Source: Flammeovirga yaeyamensis (GTDB taxonomy: Bacteria; Bacteroidota; Bacteroidia; Cytophagales; Flammeovirgaceae). From it: DNA of 64,000 nt. The stretch spans positions 1,659,501 through 1,723,500 of the forward strand of contig NZ_CP076132.1 in NCBI RefSeq assembly GCF_018736045.1, given 5' to 3'. The notes under the pieces are model-generated. The model did not search any database. It was not told the DNA's origin and saw only the letters and a list, made by a program, of their open reading frames with translations. Position numbers and translations under genes: made by a program. Positions 1 to 10,400 of this stretch are shown in pieces (position 1 is the first letter of the stretch; the number at the start of each line of letters is the position of its first letter).

Positions 1-1
1 A

Positions 2-1828
2 GCTAGTAACGATCCGAATAAAATGGTTTTTGTGTATGGAGATAGCGAGCCGTATTATACAACAGATGGTGGTAACTCATGGCAAAAATCTACAGGTGGA
101 CCAACAAGAGCCTTAACAACGACTTATATGTATCAGTACGACGATCCATTACAAGCGGACCGAACTGCAGCAAATACATTCTATTTATTAGATAGAGAAA
201 ATGGTAAATTATATAAGTCGACAAACGGTGGACAAAGTTGGTTTGTATCACATAGTGGAAATTTACCTGCCACATCTAATTATGCCAACTTTGCGGCAGC
301 ATGGGGAAGTAATAACAACTTGATGGGAGTGAGTATGTGGACTGATGGCTTATGGTTATCAAATAATTCAGGTAGCTCATTTTACAAGATCGATTATTTT
401 AGCAATGCAAGAATGTTCTCGTTTGGTAAAGAAAAGCCGGGTTCTTCGACACCAAGTTTATATGTCTATGGCGTGCATAATAATCAATGGGGTATTTATC
501 AATCCAACGATTTCGGAAGTACTTGGAACAGAATCAATGATAACCAAAATTACATTGGTAACTCTCCGACAATGATGAAAGCCGATCGTCAGACTTATGG
601 TAAAATCTATGTGGGAACTAACGGTAGTGGACTTTTTTATGGTGAGATTTCTGGGGAGGATCCTAATCCAACGCAGTCACCTTATAACGGAAGTGCTTTC
701 CAAATTCCAGGAAAGATTCCAGCAGCGGAGTACGATTTTGGAGGTCAAAATGTAGCATATTATGACAAATCTAGTGGCAACGCTGGCGGTGCATTTAGAG
801 ATGACGATGTAGATATTGGATACAATAACCAAGGAGGGTACGATATCGGATGGATAGAAGACGGAGAATGGTTAGAGTATTCTGTGAATATCACTCAGTC
901 GGGGAATTATAAAGTAACAACCACAGTAGCATCACAAGTAAGTGGAACAAAATCATTCGAGCTGAATGTAAACAACCAAACCATCAATTTCTCATTTGAT
1001 GATGACAGCGGATGGCAGAGTTATGTAGACATCACAAGTGAAGAAGTTTACTTGAATAGTGGAAATTATATCATGAGGTTTAAAGCCAATTCTTATAGTT
1101 TTAATGTACATGAATTTGATTTTGTATTAAGTACTGGAGGTGGAAACGAGTGTAGTCAGAATTTACTGAATAACCCCGGTTTTGAATCGGGCGATTTTAC
1201 ATCATGGTCTGGATGGAATAATTCTATAGAGACCAATACAGGACATTTGTATTCTGGTAACTACGGAGCAGGCGCATGGTGGAATGGAGCCATTGAACAA
1301 ACAGTATATGGGTTGGACCCAAATACACAATATTATGTAACTGTTTGGGCTAAAAATTTAGAATCGGGGAAAAATGGATCCATCAATGTAGACGGACATG
1401 GAGGAAGTACCGTGTCTACAACCATTAATTCTACTTCGTTTGCACAATATACTGTGGCATTTACAACAGGAAGTAATAATACCTCTGCTAAAATTCAAAT
1501 GCGAGCACCTGCTGAAGGCATGAGTGTGGTCGATGATTTTTGGTTAGGGTGTGGGGCATCAAATGCTCGAATAACAAGTGTAATCGATTTGGAACATCAG
1601 TTAAAAATTGTGTCTAATCCATCTCTGAATTATATCGAGATTGTTAATTTCGAATCAACTCAAGCAGATGTGATGGTGTACGATATCAATGGACATCAAT
1701 TGGAACGTTTCAAAGTGGAAAACACACCTCGTTTTTCTTTTGATATCAATGGTTATGCACCAGGAATGTATATCCTATTGATCAAAGAAGACGATCAACT
1801 CACGAGAAGAAAATTTATCAAAGAATAA
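2..1828 (+). CDS. Secreted GH74-like beta-propeller glycosidase, 5' partial, CBMs and T9SS tail
   Basis: The reading frame is open from base 2, so the true start lies upstream. Numbered from the Met at 23, residues 1-210 contain BNR/Asp-box repeats (TDGGNSW, TNGGQSW, NDFGSTW) and a final blade resembling the C-terminus of GH74 endo-xyloglucanases (KIYVGTNGSGLFYG). Residues about 222-372 look like a CBM6 jelly roll (AAEYDF, then DIGWIEDGEWLEY). Residues about 378-510 look like a CBM4/9/22-type module (NNPGFESGDFTSWSGW). Residues 525-601 are a T9SS type A sorting domain ending in a basic RRKFIKE. The protein should be exported and anchored or released by T9SS to cleave a beta-glucan such as xyloglucan. 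The two downstream beta-galactosidase genes fit removal of galactosyl side chains. The catalytic Asp residues cannot be checked because the N-terminal half is missing, so another BNR-propeller family is possible. Confidence 0.75.
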   Translation, partial: ASNDPNKMVFVYGDSEPYYTTDGGNSWQKSTGGPTRALTTTYMYQYDDPLQADRTAANTFYLLDRENGKLYKSTNGGQSWFVSHSGNLPATSNYANFAAAWGSNNNLMGVSMWTDGLWLSNNSGSSFYKIDYFSNARMFSFGKEKPGSSTPSLYVYGVHNNQWGIYQSNDFGSTWNRINDNQNYIGNSPTMMKADRQTYGKIYVGTNGSGLFYGEISGEDPNPTQSPYNGSAFQIPGKIPAAEYDFGGQNVAYYDKSSGNAGGAFRDDDVDIGYNNQGGYDIGWIEDGEWLEYSVNITQSGNYKVTTTVASQVSGTKSFELNVNNQTINFSFDDDSGWQSYVDITSEEVYLNSGNYIMRFKANSYSFNVHEFDFVLSTGGGNECSQNLLNNPGFESGDFTSWSGWNNSIETNTGHLYSGNYGAGAWWNGAIEQTVYGLDPNTQYYVTVWAKNLESGKNGSINVDGHGGSTVSTTINSTSFAQYTVAFTTGSNNTSAKIQMRAPAEGMSVVDDFWLGCGASNARITSVIDLEHQLKIVSNPSLNYIEIVNFESTQADVMVYDINGHQLERFKVENTPRFSFDINGYAPGMYILLIKEDDQLTRRKFIKE

Positions 1829-1967
1829 TCAGCCAATTTCAAGGATCAAATTTTTGATTGAAATAAACAGGAGACCGACCGCTCTTTTGAGATTGGGTGA
1901 AGACACTTCAAGTGTGTGATAGATATAAAAAAGGGAATCTTTCTCTTCGTGTTCATTTTTTGATTTT

Positions 1968-1996
1968 GAAAGGGTCAGCATCGAGTTGACCCTTTC
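1968..1996 (+). terminator. Hairpin after the GH74-like gene
   Basis: A perfect 10 bp inverted repeat (GAAAGGGTCA at 1968-1977, TGACCCTTTC at 1987-1996) with a 9 nt loop lies between the two genes. The following T content is modest (CTAACTATTTATAAG), so it may be a weak terminator or an mRNA-processing hairpin. Confidence 0.45.
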
Positions 1997-2035
1997 TAAC
2001 TATTTATAAGACCAATTATTAATAATGGTGACAAG

Positions 2036-4486
2036 ATGAAAATAAAATTCTGTAGTAGTTGGATGATACTTTTTTGGGTGTCATCAATGAATTTATTCGG
2101 ACAAAACAACAAACTTCAAGTAAAAGAAAAGTACACGTTCGATCTATCTAATTACAAGGCCGATAGCATTATCTATTTAGATAAAATGCAAGGGGTGAAT
2201 GCCGATGGCCGTGTAATGAAAGTGAATAATAAATATGTAGAAATTGATGGGACACCATGGATTCCTACATATGGCGAAATTCATTTTTCTCGTTATCCAG
2301 AAGAGCTGTGGGAAGAAGCGATTTTAAAAATGAAAGCCTCAGGGATGAATACAATTTCTTCGTATATCTTCTGGAATCATCATGAAGAAATTGAAGGGGA
2401 ATGGGAGTGGACAGGAAATAAAAACCTAAGGAAGTTTGTAGAATTATGTGCAAAACACGACATGTATTTCTTTGCACGAATAGGTCCTTGGTGTCACGGA
2501 GAAGCTAGGTACGGTGGACATCCCGATTGGTTGGTAGAACGTTGTAAAAATGGAACATTACGATCTACACATCCTGATTATTTAAATGCAGTGGATAAAT
2601 TGTATGGACAGATAGCCCAACAATTGGATGGATTGTATTGGAAAGACGGAGGACCGATTTACGCCATACAATTAGATAATGAAAATTGGGAACATGGTCC
2701 AGGAAAAGGCATCTATTTAATGGATGCAGAAAAAGAATTGGCTGTAAAACACGGTATGAACGTACCAATTTATACTTGTACAGGTTGGGCAAATACAGAA
2801 TTTCGTCAGGGAGAAATTATACCATCATTTGGGGGGTATGTCGATTATTTCTGGTCGGAAGCTCAAGATTATTACCGTTGTCCTTCCTTCAGTTTTAGCG
2901 AGGTGAGAGTGGATGGACAGATTGGAACAGATATGGGCTTGAAGCAACGATTCGATGTGAAGTATATCGATAATCCTTACTTTACCTGCGAAACAGGTAC
3001 GGGAATGCACTTGGCCTATCACCGTAGAACAAAGATTACATCAGACGATAATGCGGCTGTATCTATGGTAAAAATGGGAAACGGATGTAACGCCTTGGGT
3101 TTATTTATGTTCCATGGTGGCAGAAACCCAATGGGTAAAAACACAAGACTAAACGAAAGATTGGCCGACGGTTATAATGACATCACTGTATTTAGTCACG
3201 ATTGGCAAGCGGCTATTGGGGAGTTTGGACAGGTTCGATCGACTTATCATAAATATAAAACGCAATTCGAATTTTATGAACAATTTGGAGAGCAATTGGC
3301 TCCAATGCAACCCATCATTCCTCTGGATATTGAAGCCGATGCTTTTAACTCTCGCATACTTCAAAGAGGCATAAGAACTAATGGAGAAAGTGGTTTCTTA
3401 TTTGTCAATAATCATATTAAACACGATACCCTTTATCAGTTTGAAGAGGTACAATTTAAGGTGAAACTAAAGGAAGAAGAACTCACTTTTCCATCAGAGA
3501 AAATCAATATTCCTCCGCATAGTTATTTTATATGGCCTTTCAATCTTCAATTGGATGATGTTCTACTGAAATATGCCACTGTACAGCCTTTTACCAGAGT
3601 TGGAAATACTTATGTATTCTTCCAAAATAAAGATATCGTTTCAGAGTTTGTATTTGATAATGATGGAGTTAAATCCATCGAAGGAAATAATGTGGAGATT
3701 AAAAAGAATCAAGACAATTATTACGTAAAAGTTGTAGAAGCCGGACTTCAGAATTATATCAATTTGAAGTTGAAAAATGGAGAGCAACTACAAATCATTA
3801 CGCTAAGTGAACATCAAGTGATGGGGGCATATATTGATAATGACTATCTATATATTACTGATGCAGAATCTTTGATTTTTAAGGAGGATCAAATAGAATT
3901 AGTATCAGAGAACATCAATAATCAACTCTCTATTTTCCATAAAAAACTACTATCTGATATTCCTCACAAGCAAGAAGGTTTATTTACAACATATCAAATT
4001 GATTTTGAAAAAATTGATATCAATGCTGATTTTAAGATCACTCAAAAAGGGAAAAAGTTGAAAATGCCTCAGAAGTATGTAGGTGATAATGTCCGTTTGT
4101 CAGAACCGGATGAAAAGTATTTTGATCAAGGGTTGATGGCAGACTTAAACATGGATGTCTCCGCATTAGATCAACTTTATGATATCAGATTGAATGTGGA
4201 TTACAAAGCAAGCTGTGTCCGACTATACTTAAATGATGAGTTCGTTCACGACAATTATTACAACGGTGATGTGTGGGAATTATCGGTAAATCAATTGTTA
4301 AATGGAAAATCAAAAGAACAGTCGTGGCAAGTGAAATTTCTTCCGCTTCAACCCGATGATCCAATTTATGTGGCAGGAACGTTTTGGCCAGATTTAAAGC
4401 TGAAAAAGAACACACTTTTCTTGAATAGTGTAGAAGCAAAAGCAGTGTATAGTAAGAAAATTAAACTAACAAAAAGTGCACAATAA
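2036..4486 (+). CDS. GH35 family beta-galactosidase, exported
   Basis: This 816-residue protein has an N-terminal signal peptide (hydrophobic through about residue 22, ending SMNLFGQ). The GH35 TIM barrel begins near residue 75 with GEIHFSRYPEELW and continues with ARIGPWCHGE and GGHPDWL. The acid/base glutamate is E216 (QLDNEN) and the nucleophile is E319 (TCETGTG). The C-terminal 400 residues form beta-rich accessory domains. It should remove terminal beta-galactose from oligosaccharides in the periplasm. The ATG at 2036 follows an out-of-frame ATG at 2024. Its stop codon overlaps the start of the next gene by one base (TAATG), which suggests translational coupling with the GH2 gene. No T9SS tail is seen, so it probably stays in the periplasm. 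The exact sugar linkage cannot be read from the sequence. Confidence 0.88.
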   Translation: MKIKFCSSWMILFWVSSMNLFGQNNKLQVKEKYTFDLSNYKADSIIYLDKMQGVNADGRVMKVNNKYVEIDGTPWIPTYGEIHFSRYPEELWEEAILKMKASGMNTISSYIFWNHHEEIEGEWEWTGNKNLRKFVELCAKHDMYFFARIGPWCHGEARYGGHPDWLVERCKNGTLRSTHPDYLNAVDKLYGQIAQQLDGLYWKDGGPIYAIQLDNENWEHGPGKGIYLMDAEKELAVKHGMNVPIYTCTGWANTEFRQGEIIPSFGGYVDYFWSEAQDYYRCPSFSFSEVRVDGQIGTDMGLKQRFDVKYIDNPYFTCETGTGMHLAYHRRTKITSDDNAAVSMVKMGNGCNALGLFMFHGGRNPMGKNTRLNERLADGYNDITVFSHDWQAAIGEFGQVRSTYHKYKTQFEFYEQFGEQLAPMQPIIPLDIEADAFNSRILQRGIRTNGESGFLFVNNHIKHDTLYQFEEVQFKVKLKEEELTFPSEKINIPPHSYFIWPFNLQLDDVLLKYATVQPFTRVGNTYVFFQNKDIVSEFVFDNDGVKSIEGNNVEIKKNQDNYYVKVVEAGLQNYINLKLKNGEQLQIITLSEHQVMGAYIDNDYLYITDAESLIFKEDQIELVSENINNQLSIFHKKLLSDIPHKQEGLFTTYQIDFEKIDINADFKITQKGKKLKMPQKYVGDNVRLSEPDEKYFDQGLMADLNMDVSALDQLYDIRLNVDYKASCVRLYLNDEFVHDNYYNGDVWELSVNQLLNGKSKEQSWQVKFLPLQPDDPIYVAGTFWPDLKLKKNTLFLNSVEAKAVYSKKIKLTKSAQ

Positions 4487-6492
4487 TGATGAAAATGATA
4501 TATATATATGGCGTGTTACTACTCTTAATATTAGGGGGGTGTAGCATGCAATCCGAAGAAAAAAGAGAAATAAAACTACTTAGCGGAGAGTGGACATTTT
4601 GTATTGACTCTCTTCAAAAAGGTGTCAAAGAGAAATGGAATAAAGGGTTGCCATCAAATGATAAGAAAGTGGTAAAAGTTCCGCATACTTGGAATGTAGA
4701 GGAGGGATTAGAATCTTATTTCGGCACAGCTTGGTATGAGAAATCCTTTCAATTATCATCCAAAGACATGAATAAAATACACCGACTTCAATTTGATGCG
4801 GTATACCATGATGCCATCATTTATCTCAATGGAAAAAAGGTAGCGGAACATTTGAATTCAGGGTATAATCGATTTTTTGTGGATATCACGGATGCTGTAA
4901 AAGAAGGGGATAATCAGATAGTCGTAAAAGTAAGTAATGAGTTCAGTCGTTCCAACATACCATTTGATGTGAGCTTCGATTGGGCCAACGATGGTGGTAT
5001 TTATAGAAACGTATACCTGGTTTCCACAAGTCGACAAGCCATAGAAAAAGCGTGGATCGATCCATCTTTTAAAGGTACCGAAGGTAATGTAAAAGTGCGT
5101 TTGAAATTTTTAGAGGAAGGGATAGTGAAAAGTAAAAACCTAAAGGTGAAAGCTGTAATTCAAGAGGAAAATCAGAAGTCGAATAAGGTGGTATTTGAAG
5201 GTGAAGTAAAAGGGAATTTCAAGAAAGGTCAGCTAACGTATAACATCGAACTAAGTGATATCAACTTATGGCATTTTGATCATCCGAATTTATATAAAGT
5301 TACTTTTAGTGTTTTTGATAACGACATCAAAAAAGATGAATACTCGACTACTTTTGGATTTAGAACGATAGAAGTAACCAATAACAGATATGTTCTTAAT
5401 GGTGAGGAAGTACGATTGGTAGGGGTGGAATGGATGCCCGGATCTACTCTAGAAAGAGGTATGGCAGAAAATATTCAGGACTTCGAGAACAATTTGAAAC
5501 TGATGAAGGAGGCCAATTGTATCTACACTCGTTTCCATTGGCAACAAGATGAATATATCCTGGATTGGTGCGATAGAAATGGTATTTTAGTACAAGAAGA
5601 TATTCCCTATTGGGGTGTAGTGACACCGATGAACGATACCTTAGTGAATAACGGATTAGTACAATTAAATGAAATGGTAAAGGATCACTATAACCACCCA
5701 TCAATCATCGCTTGGGGAATAGGCAATGAGTTATCGAGTCATGAACAACAAACAACAGCTGCTTTGCAACAACTTCATGATGCTTCTAAACAACTAGATC
5801 CAAATCGATTAGTTAATTATGTATCTAATCAAACACATTGGGGGTATCCGAGTGAGAAAAAAGGGTTACCCGATGTTTCTGCTTCATTCGATATGATCAT
5901 GTTTAATGAATACTTCAGCACGTGGTACGAACAATCATTGGATGTGGTGCCGGCAGCTTTACAGAAAATTAGAGAAGAATACCCAAATACGGCTTTAACA
6001 ATAGCAGAATGGGGAATTTGTGAACCTCAATTTAAAGGAGGAGATGAACGTAGAAGGAAAGAAATGGTCGAACAAATCAAAATGTATGGGGAAGCTGATG
6101 GTGTTGCTGGAGCAATTTATTTTTGTTTAAATGATTACAGAACCCATATGGGAGAGGACTTCACTTACAACTATCCTCAAAGAGTGCACGGAGTATGTGA
6201 TATACATTTAGAGAAAAAGCCTTCCTATCAAATTCTTAAAGGAATCAGTGCACCTGTAGAAGTAGTAGAGGTGAAGAAATGGGAAGGAGATGTAGTAGAG
6301 ATCACACTAAAATGTAAAAAAGGAATTCCTGCTTACACTTTGAATAATTATATATTGAAGTATGGTGATGAGAATGTCATTATTGATCAGCTTGCACCTG
6401 GAGAAGTCAGAAAAATAAAAATCAAGGGAGTAGGAAAAGAAGTGAAAATCTATCGACCAACAGGTTTCGAAGTCGGGGCCTGGGAGGTGTAA
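4486..6492 (+). CDS. GH2 family glycosidase (beta-galactosidase-like), lipoprotein
   Basis: The N-terminus is a lipoprotein signal with a lipobox ending LGGC at Cys19. A jelly-roll sugar-binding domain (about 25-185) and an immunoglobulin-like domain (about 190-300) precede the TIM barrel. The acid/base glutamate is E415 (GIGNELSS) and the nucleophile is E508 (IAEWGI). At 668 residues it is shorter than LacZ-type enzymes and lacks their large C-terminal domains, as in many Bacteroidota GH2 enzymes. It is translated in one unit with the GH35 gene (ATG overlapping the previous TAA at 4486). It probably acts in the periplasm or on the outer membrane on galactosides, although GH2 also includes glucuronidases and mannosidases. 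A strong terminator follows. Confidence 0.87.
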   Translation: MMKMIYIYGVLLLLILGGCSMQSEEKREIKLLSGEWTFCIDSLQKGVKEKWNKGLPSNDKKVVKVPHTWNVEEGLESYFGTAWYEKSFQLSSKDMNKIHRLQFDAVYHDAIIYLNGKKVAEHLNSGYNRFFVDITDAVKEGDNQIVVKVSNEFSRSNIPFDVSFDWANDGGIYRNVYLVSTSRQAIEKAWIDPSFKGTEGNVKVRLKFLEEGIVKSKNLKVKAVIQEENQKSNKVVFEGEVKGNFKKGQLTYNIELSDINLWHFDHPNLYKVTFSVFDNDIKKDEYSTTFGFRTIEVTNNRYVLNGEEVRLVGVEWMPGSTLERGMAENIQDFENNLKLMKEANCIYTRFHWQQDEYILDWCDRNGILVQEDIPYWGVVTPMNDTLVNNGLVQLNEMVKDHYNHPSIIAWGIGNELSSHEQQTTAALQQLHDASKQLDPNRLVNYVSNQTHWGYPSEKKGLPDVSASFDMIMFNEYFSTWYEQSLDVVPAALQKIREEYPNTALTIAEWGICEPQFKGGDERRRKEMVEQIKMYGEADGVAGAIYFCLNDYRTHMGEDFTYNYPQRVHGVCDIHLEKKPSYQILKGISAPVEVVEVKKWEGDVVEITLKCKKGIPAYTLNNYILKYGDENVIIDQLAPGEVRKIKIKGVGKEVKIYRPTGFEVGAWEV

Positions 6493-6500
6493 AAATAAAA

Positions 6501-6531
6501 ATGCCCATGGTTAAAGCCATGGGCATTTTTG
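6501..6531. terminator. Bidirectional terminator between convergent genes
   Basis: A perfect stem ATGCCCATGG / CCATGGGCAT (6501-6510 and 6517-6526) with a 6 nt loop has T residues downstream and A residues upstream. It can stop the GH2 operon from the left and the small minus-strand genes from the right. Confidence 0.85.
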
Positions 6532-6548
6532 TACATAGAAGCTTTAAA

Positions 6549-6800
6549 TTAGCTGTTCAACAACTCCTGTAAAGTTTCTACCGCTTTCGCTTTATTTTTA
6601 GCAGGTTGTGATCCTTCTTCTACTTCAACAGTCGATAGGAAGTCAGCTACTTTGCCTGCAATTTCCTTAACGTTTTCAGCAGGTAAGTTCATACCCTGTA
6701 ACATCATAAAGGCACTTTGCATCATTTGTGCAATTTGATTTTCGTCTTCTGCAGTGTTAATAGCATTCGCAAACTGCATTGCGATCATATTTTCGTCCAT
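6549..6800 (-). CDS. Small helical acidic protein, unknown function
   Basis: This 83-residue protein has no recognisable family. It is predicted to be almost entirely alpha-helical and rich in Met, Ala, Gln and Glu, without a signal peptide or membrane segment. It is read in the same direction as the 191-residue membrane protein (43 bp gap) and the nuclease-helicase upstream. The three genes could therefore form one transcript that ends at the 6501-6531 terminator. Tight spacing and codon use like its neighbours support a real gene. No function can be assigned. Confidence 0.6.
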   Translation of the reverse strand: MDENMIAMQFANAINTAEDENQIAQMMQSAFMMLQGMNLPAENVKEIAGKVADFLSTVEVEEGSQPAKNKAKAVETLQELLNS

Positions 6801-6843
6801 GGTACTATTAGGTTGATAATTTTGATGAACAAATGTATGGAAA

Positions 6844-7419
6844 TTATCCTAATTCAGTTTCTTCTGACTTTGTTTTTAAACCAAAAAAGCGACGAACTTC
6901 TCTTTTTATTACGACTTTCTGATAAAGGAAGTAATCTTTAGCGGCTTTATAGAGTAATTTGTCGGTTTTAAACTGCGTTTGTAGTAGGAATGCAAAACCA
7001 ATATAAGGTACAGCCGACCAATAAGCACCTAACCATCCGATTTGCTTCTTCAGTCGATATTTGATAAAAATAGCCTTCAAAGTCGCGTTAACCACCAAAA
7101 AGATCACCGGAATAGCGGTCACCCAACTAGCCTCTCCTTGTACTACAGAATAGCCAATCGCGGCAGGGATCAAAAAGTTATCGATCCAAACGGCTATAAA
7201 ACTCCAAACAATTAAAACATAACCTACTCGGAACACTTTCGAAATGTCCTTTCCTAAGCTGTGTTCTATCAAGTAATCGATTTGCTCTTGATTGTATTTC
7301 TGATTGTGTTGAACAAAGTTGCAGAAATTATCCCTTGCACATTCACACTGTTCTTCAAAGTTCTTCATGTCATCAATAGCTAGGTTTTCTTCTTCTATTG
7401 TTAAGTTAGGCGTCGGCAT
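6844..7419 (-). CDS. Multi-pass membrane protein, unknown function
   Basis: This is a 191-residue protein with an acidic, Cys-containing cytosolic-looking N-terminus (about 1-60). It has three to four hydrophobic segments: about 64-80 (YVLIVWSFIAVWI), 84-115, and 135-150 (YIGFAFLLQT). The C-terminus is basic. I do not recognise the family. It lies 39 bp downstream of the nuclease-helicase and 43 bp upstream of a small helical protein, so the three are probably cotranscribed. A functional link to the helicase is not shown by the sequence and may only be positional. Confidence 0.7.
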   Translation of the reverse strand: MPTPNLTIEEENLAIDDMKNFEEQCECARDNFCNFVQHNQKYNQEQIDYLIEHSLGKDISKVFRVGYVLIVWSFIAVWIDNFLIPAAIGYSVVQGEASWVTAIPVIFLVVNATLKAIFIKYRLKKQIGWLGAYWSAVPYIGFAFLLQTQFKTDKLLYKAAKDYFLYQKVVIKREVRRFFGLKTKSEETELG

Positions 7420-7458
7420 AATTAATTTATAAAGTAAGTGTAGTTGTTATTGGTTGTA

Positions 7459-10400
7459 CTAAAATAATAGGTTATCGTTATCAATCCAACCCTTTTGATC
7501 TCGAACCCAGTTCATTAACGATTCATGAATAGAAGATCTCATCAAAATATAAGGATTACCAAAGAAGATCATTTGCTGTTTTGCTCGGGTAATCGCCACA
7601 TTCAATTTTCGATCAACTTTATGATCAGACGTTAAACTGATCATTCCTTCCAATTGAAAAGGGGTATTAGCACAGAAAGAAATCAAAATGACCTCTCTTT
7701 GAGATCCTTGATAGCGCTCTACAGTGTCGATACTCAATAAGTGTGCATCCTCAAACCCTTCCTCTTCCAATGCTTGTCGGATAGCGGCTATCTGATTTCG
7801 GTAGGGGGCGATAATTCCCAATGTTTTATCAATATCAAAGCTTCCTTTTTGCTCAAGGTAACGCTTTTTGGTTGCCACAGCTATTTTGGCAATTTTCCTT
7901 GCTTCTTCCATATTGATCTTGTCAGAAGTAGAGGTATTTTTCCCTGTTGTAGGAAAGAATAGCAAGCGACGTTCGACCAATAACTTTTCTAAATCAGAAT
8001 ATTCAGGGAGTTGATCCCACTCAAAAGAAGCACTTTGCCAAGGCAGGGGAACAGTCGTAAGGTTTCCTTGATAAAACTGTTGGTTGGCAAAATCCCCTAG
8101 AACTTCGTGCATACGTCCTTGATTCTTCAATCTATCAAATGCCCAATGCCAATTGTTTTTCTGGCATAAAGCATAAATACGTTCAAAATAGGCGGTTCTT
8201 CTATCGGTTAGACCAATTTCCTTCAACTCTTCAAAATCAATTTCAGAAAGGACAGGATCTTGCTGAGTGATGGCCGGTAATTGCTTTTGATCCCCAATCA
8301 ATACAAAACGATTGACCTTAGTCAAAAGACTTACAATCTGAGGTTCCAAAATCTGAGAAGCCTCATCGATCACCGCCATATCAAATTGTTTGATTTTGAA
8401 AAGAGACGATCTACCTGCAATAGAGGCTAAAGTCGAAACAAATATGCGATGTTGTTCGATACCATTTCTCAACATCTTTCTATTGTTGGCATTTTGAGCC
8501 AAGTTGTGCATCAAATTTTCCTTCCATTGAGGAGAACAAGAGTGTTCAGATCCAATACGTAGGAATTTTCTTCCATCTTCCAAAGGTGCTTCAATCGCCT
8601 CATCCAAAGCTTCACAGATTTCATCTACTGCACGATTGGTATACGCCACAAAAAGTATATTTCTTGTCTTATCCGTTTTATGAAGAATATGAGCCAAGTT
8701 CTTCAGCATACGAGAAGTTTTCCCTGTACCTGGAGGGCCTACGACCAAACAATAATCTTCTGTAGACAATGCTTTTGATAGGGTTGATAGCTCTGTTTCG
8801 TTTAAGTTTTTATCCTGAGCAAGCGATTTTACTTCCTCATGTGTGTACATTTTATCAGGATATTTTGGAGGGTTCAAGCCCAGTAAACGCGCTTTCTTCT
8901 CCTTATTTTCCCAACTGATAAAATTGAAAATACCTCTGTACATCGTATTAAATGATGCTTCCATAAAGTCACCTTCCAAAGCCCACTTGGTGTCAGCATC
9001 ATATATTTCTGAGTTTCTTTGTCGGTGCCTCAACTGTACTCTTACCTCACTATTTGATATAAACGTGATCGTTCCTCTGTTGATCTGACCTTGAGTTGGA
9101 ATGGTATCTGCACTTTGTCTAGGATAAATCGTTACGATATCGCCCACTCTAAAGTTGACAAAAGCATTCTCCTCATTGGTTCGTTTAAAGATGAGTTCAG
9201 GTACCGGTTCATTGGCATAATTGTCCGTCACCTCAAGATCAAAGAATATTTTGAAACTATCTTTCTTTTCCTCGAAATCGTCTTTCCACAAAGCTGCCGC
9301 TCCCTGATTAAAGATGGTGTCCCCAACTTTCGACAATTGTTGCTCTTTCGAAATGAAGCTTGTAAAAGCATATAAATACGCCTTTTCCATTCGATTCAAT
9401 CCCTTAAGATCTCGAATGAACTCGTTAACTTCAGTCTTGGTAAATGGAGGAGCCCCTGCAAAAGCGGATTCGTTTAACTGACAAATCACTTTATGCACTT
9501 CTTGTAAAGTTTCTGCTTTGGATAGCCTAAATTCGTTTAGAACAATCTCATTCCTTGTTAGCAAAATGCTTTGTTCCAATTTTAAAGTGAAGGTATCAAA
9601 TCGAAGGGGGGACTGAATGGTTTTCGAATAGAAAATATAAGGGAAGACCTGCTTACTTTCTACGTTATAAGCATCTCTTAATATCATCTGATACATCAAA
9701 GTTTGTACTTGATGATTGATCCAAAGACCCGAGTTGCCAAAACCAACTTGAGGAGGAGTTCCCGATTTTAATTCAACAATTCTAAACTCTTTTTGATGTT
9801 GATTGATGTGTAACAAGTCCAATCGACCTTGCAATCCATACTTAGGAGAATAGAAGGAAGGTTCGATAATGCACCCGTCTTTATAAATATTCTGCTGCAG
9901 AAAATCTTCTTTAATCGTCCTTTTGATATTGTTAAACTGATCCTCAGCTTTCTTCATGAATGTATTAAAACCGTCTTTGGTCTGAAGCTCATCTAAAGTA
10001 ATATATTCCAGTGGACTCGCTTTAAACGTTTTCGTAAATACATCTCTGAAATCGAGTATATCGGTATCTTCAGAATGAATGGCCTCGTCTAAAAAATAGT
10101 TGGCTACATTACCCAATAACATAGCAGTAGAACTTGTTGAAGTCGAGAATTTCTTCAAAAGGTGCATCAAAGGAATGGTCGTATTTCTACTAAAACATTC
10201 GGCTACAGCTGTTACATCAATAAGGTAATCAGGCTCTAAAACAAAATGTTGTGGAGAAACACTATCATCTTCCTCCATGCGTGCATTGATCAACAGTAAC
10301 TGTGCATTTTCCCACAGTTTATGGATGAATGCGGTATAAATATCGTTATAACCAGAAACGTTAAATCGAACTTCCAAAGGGGCAGTAGTTTCGTTCTCCT

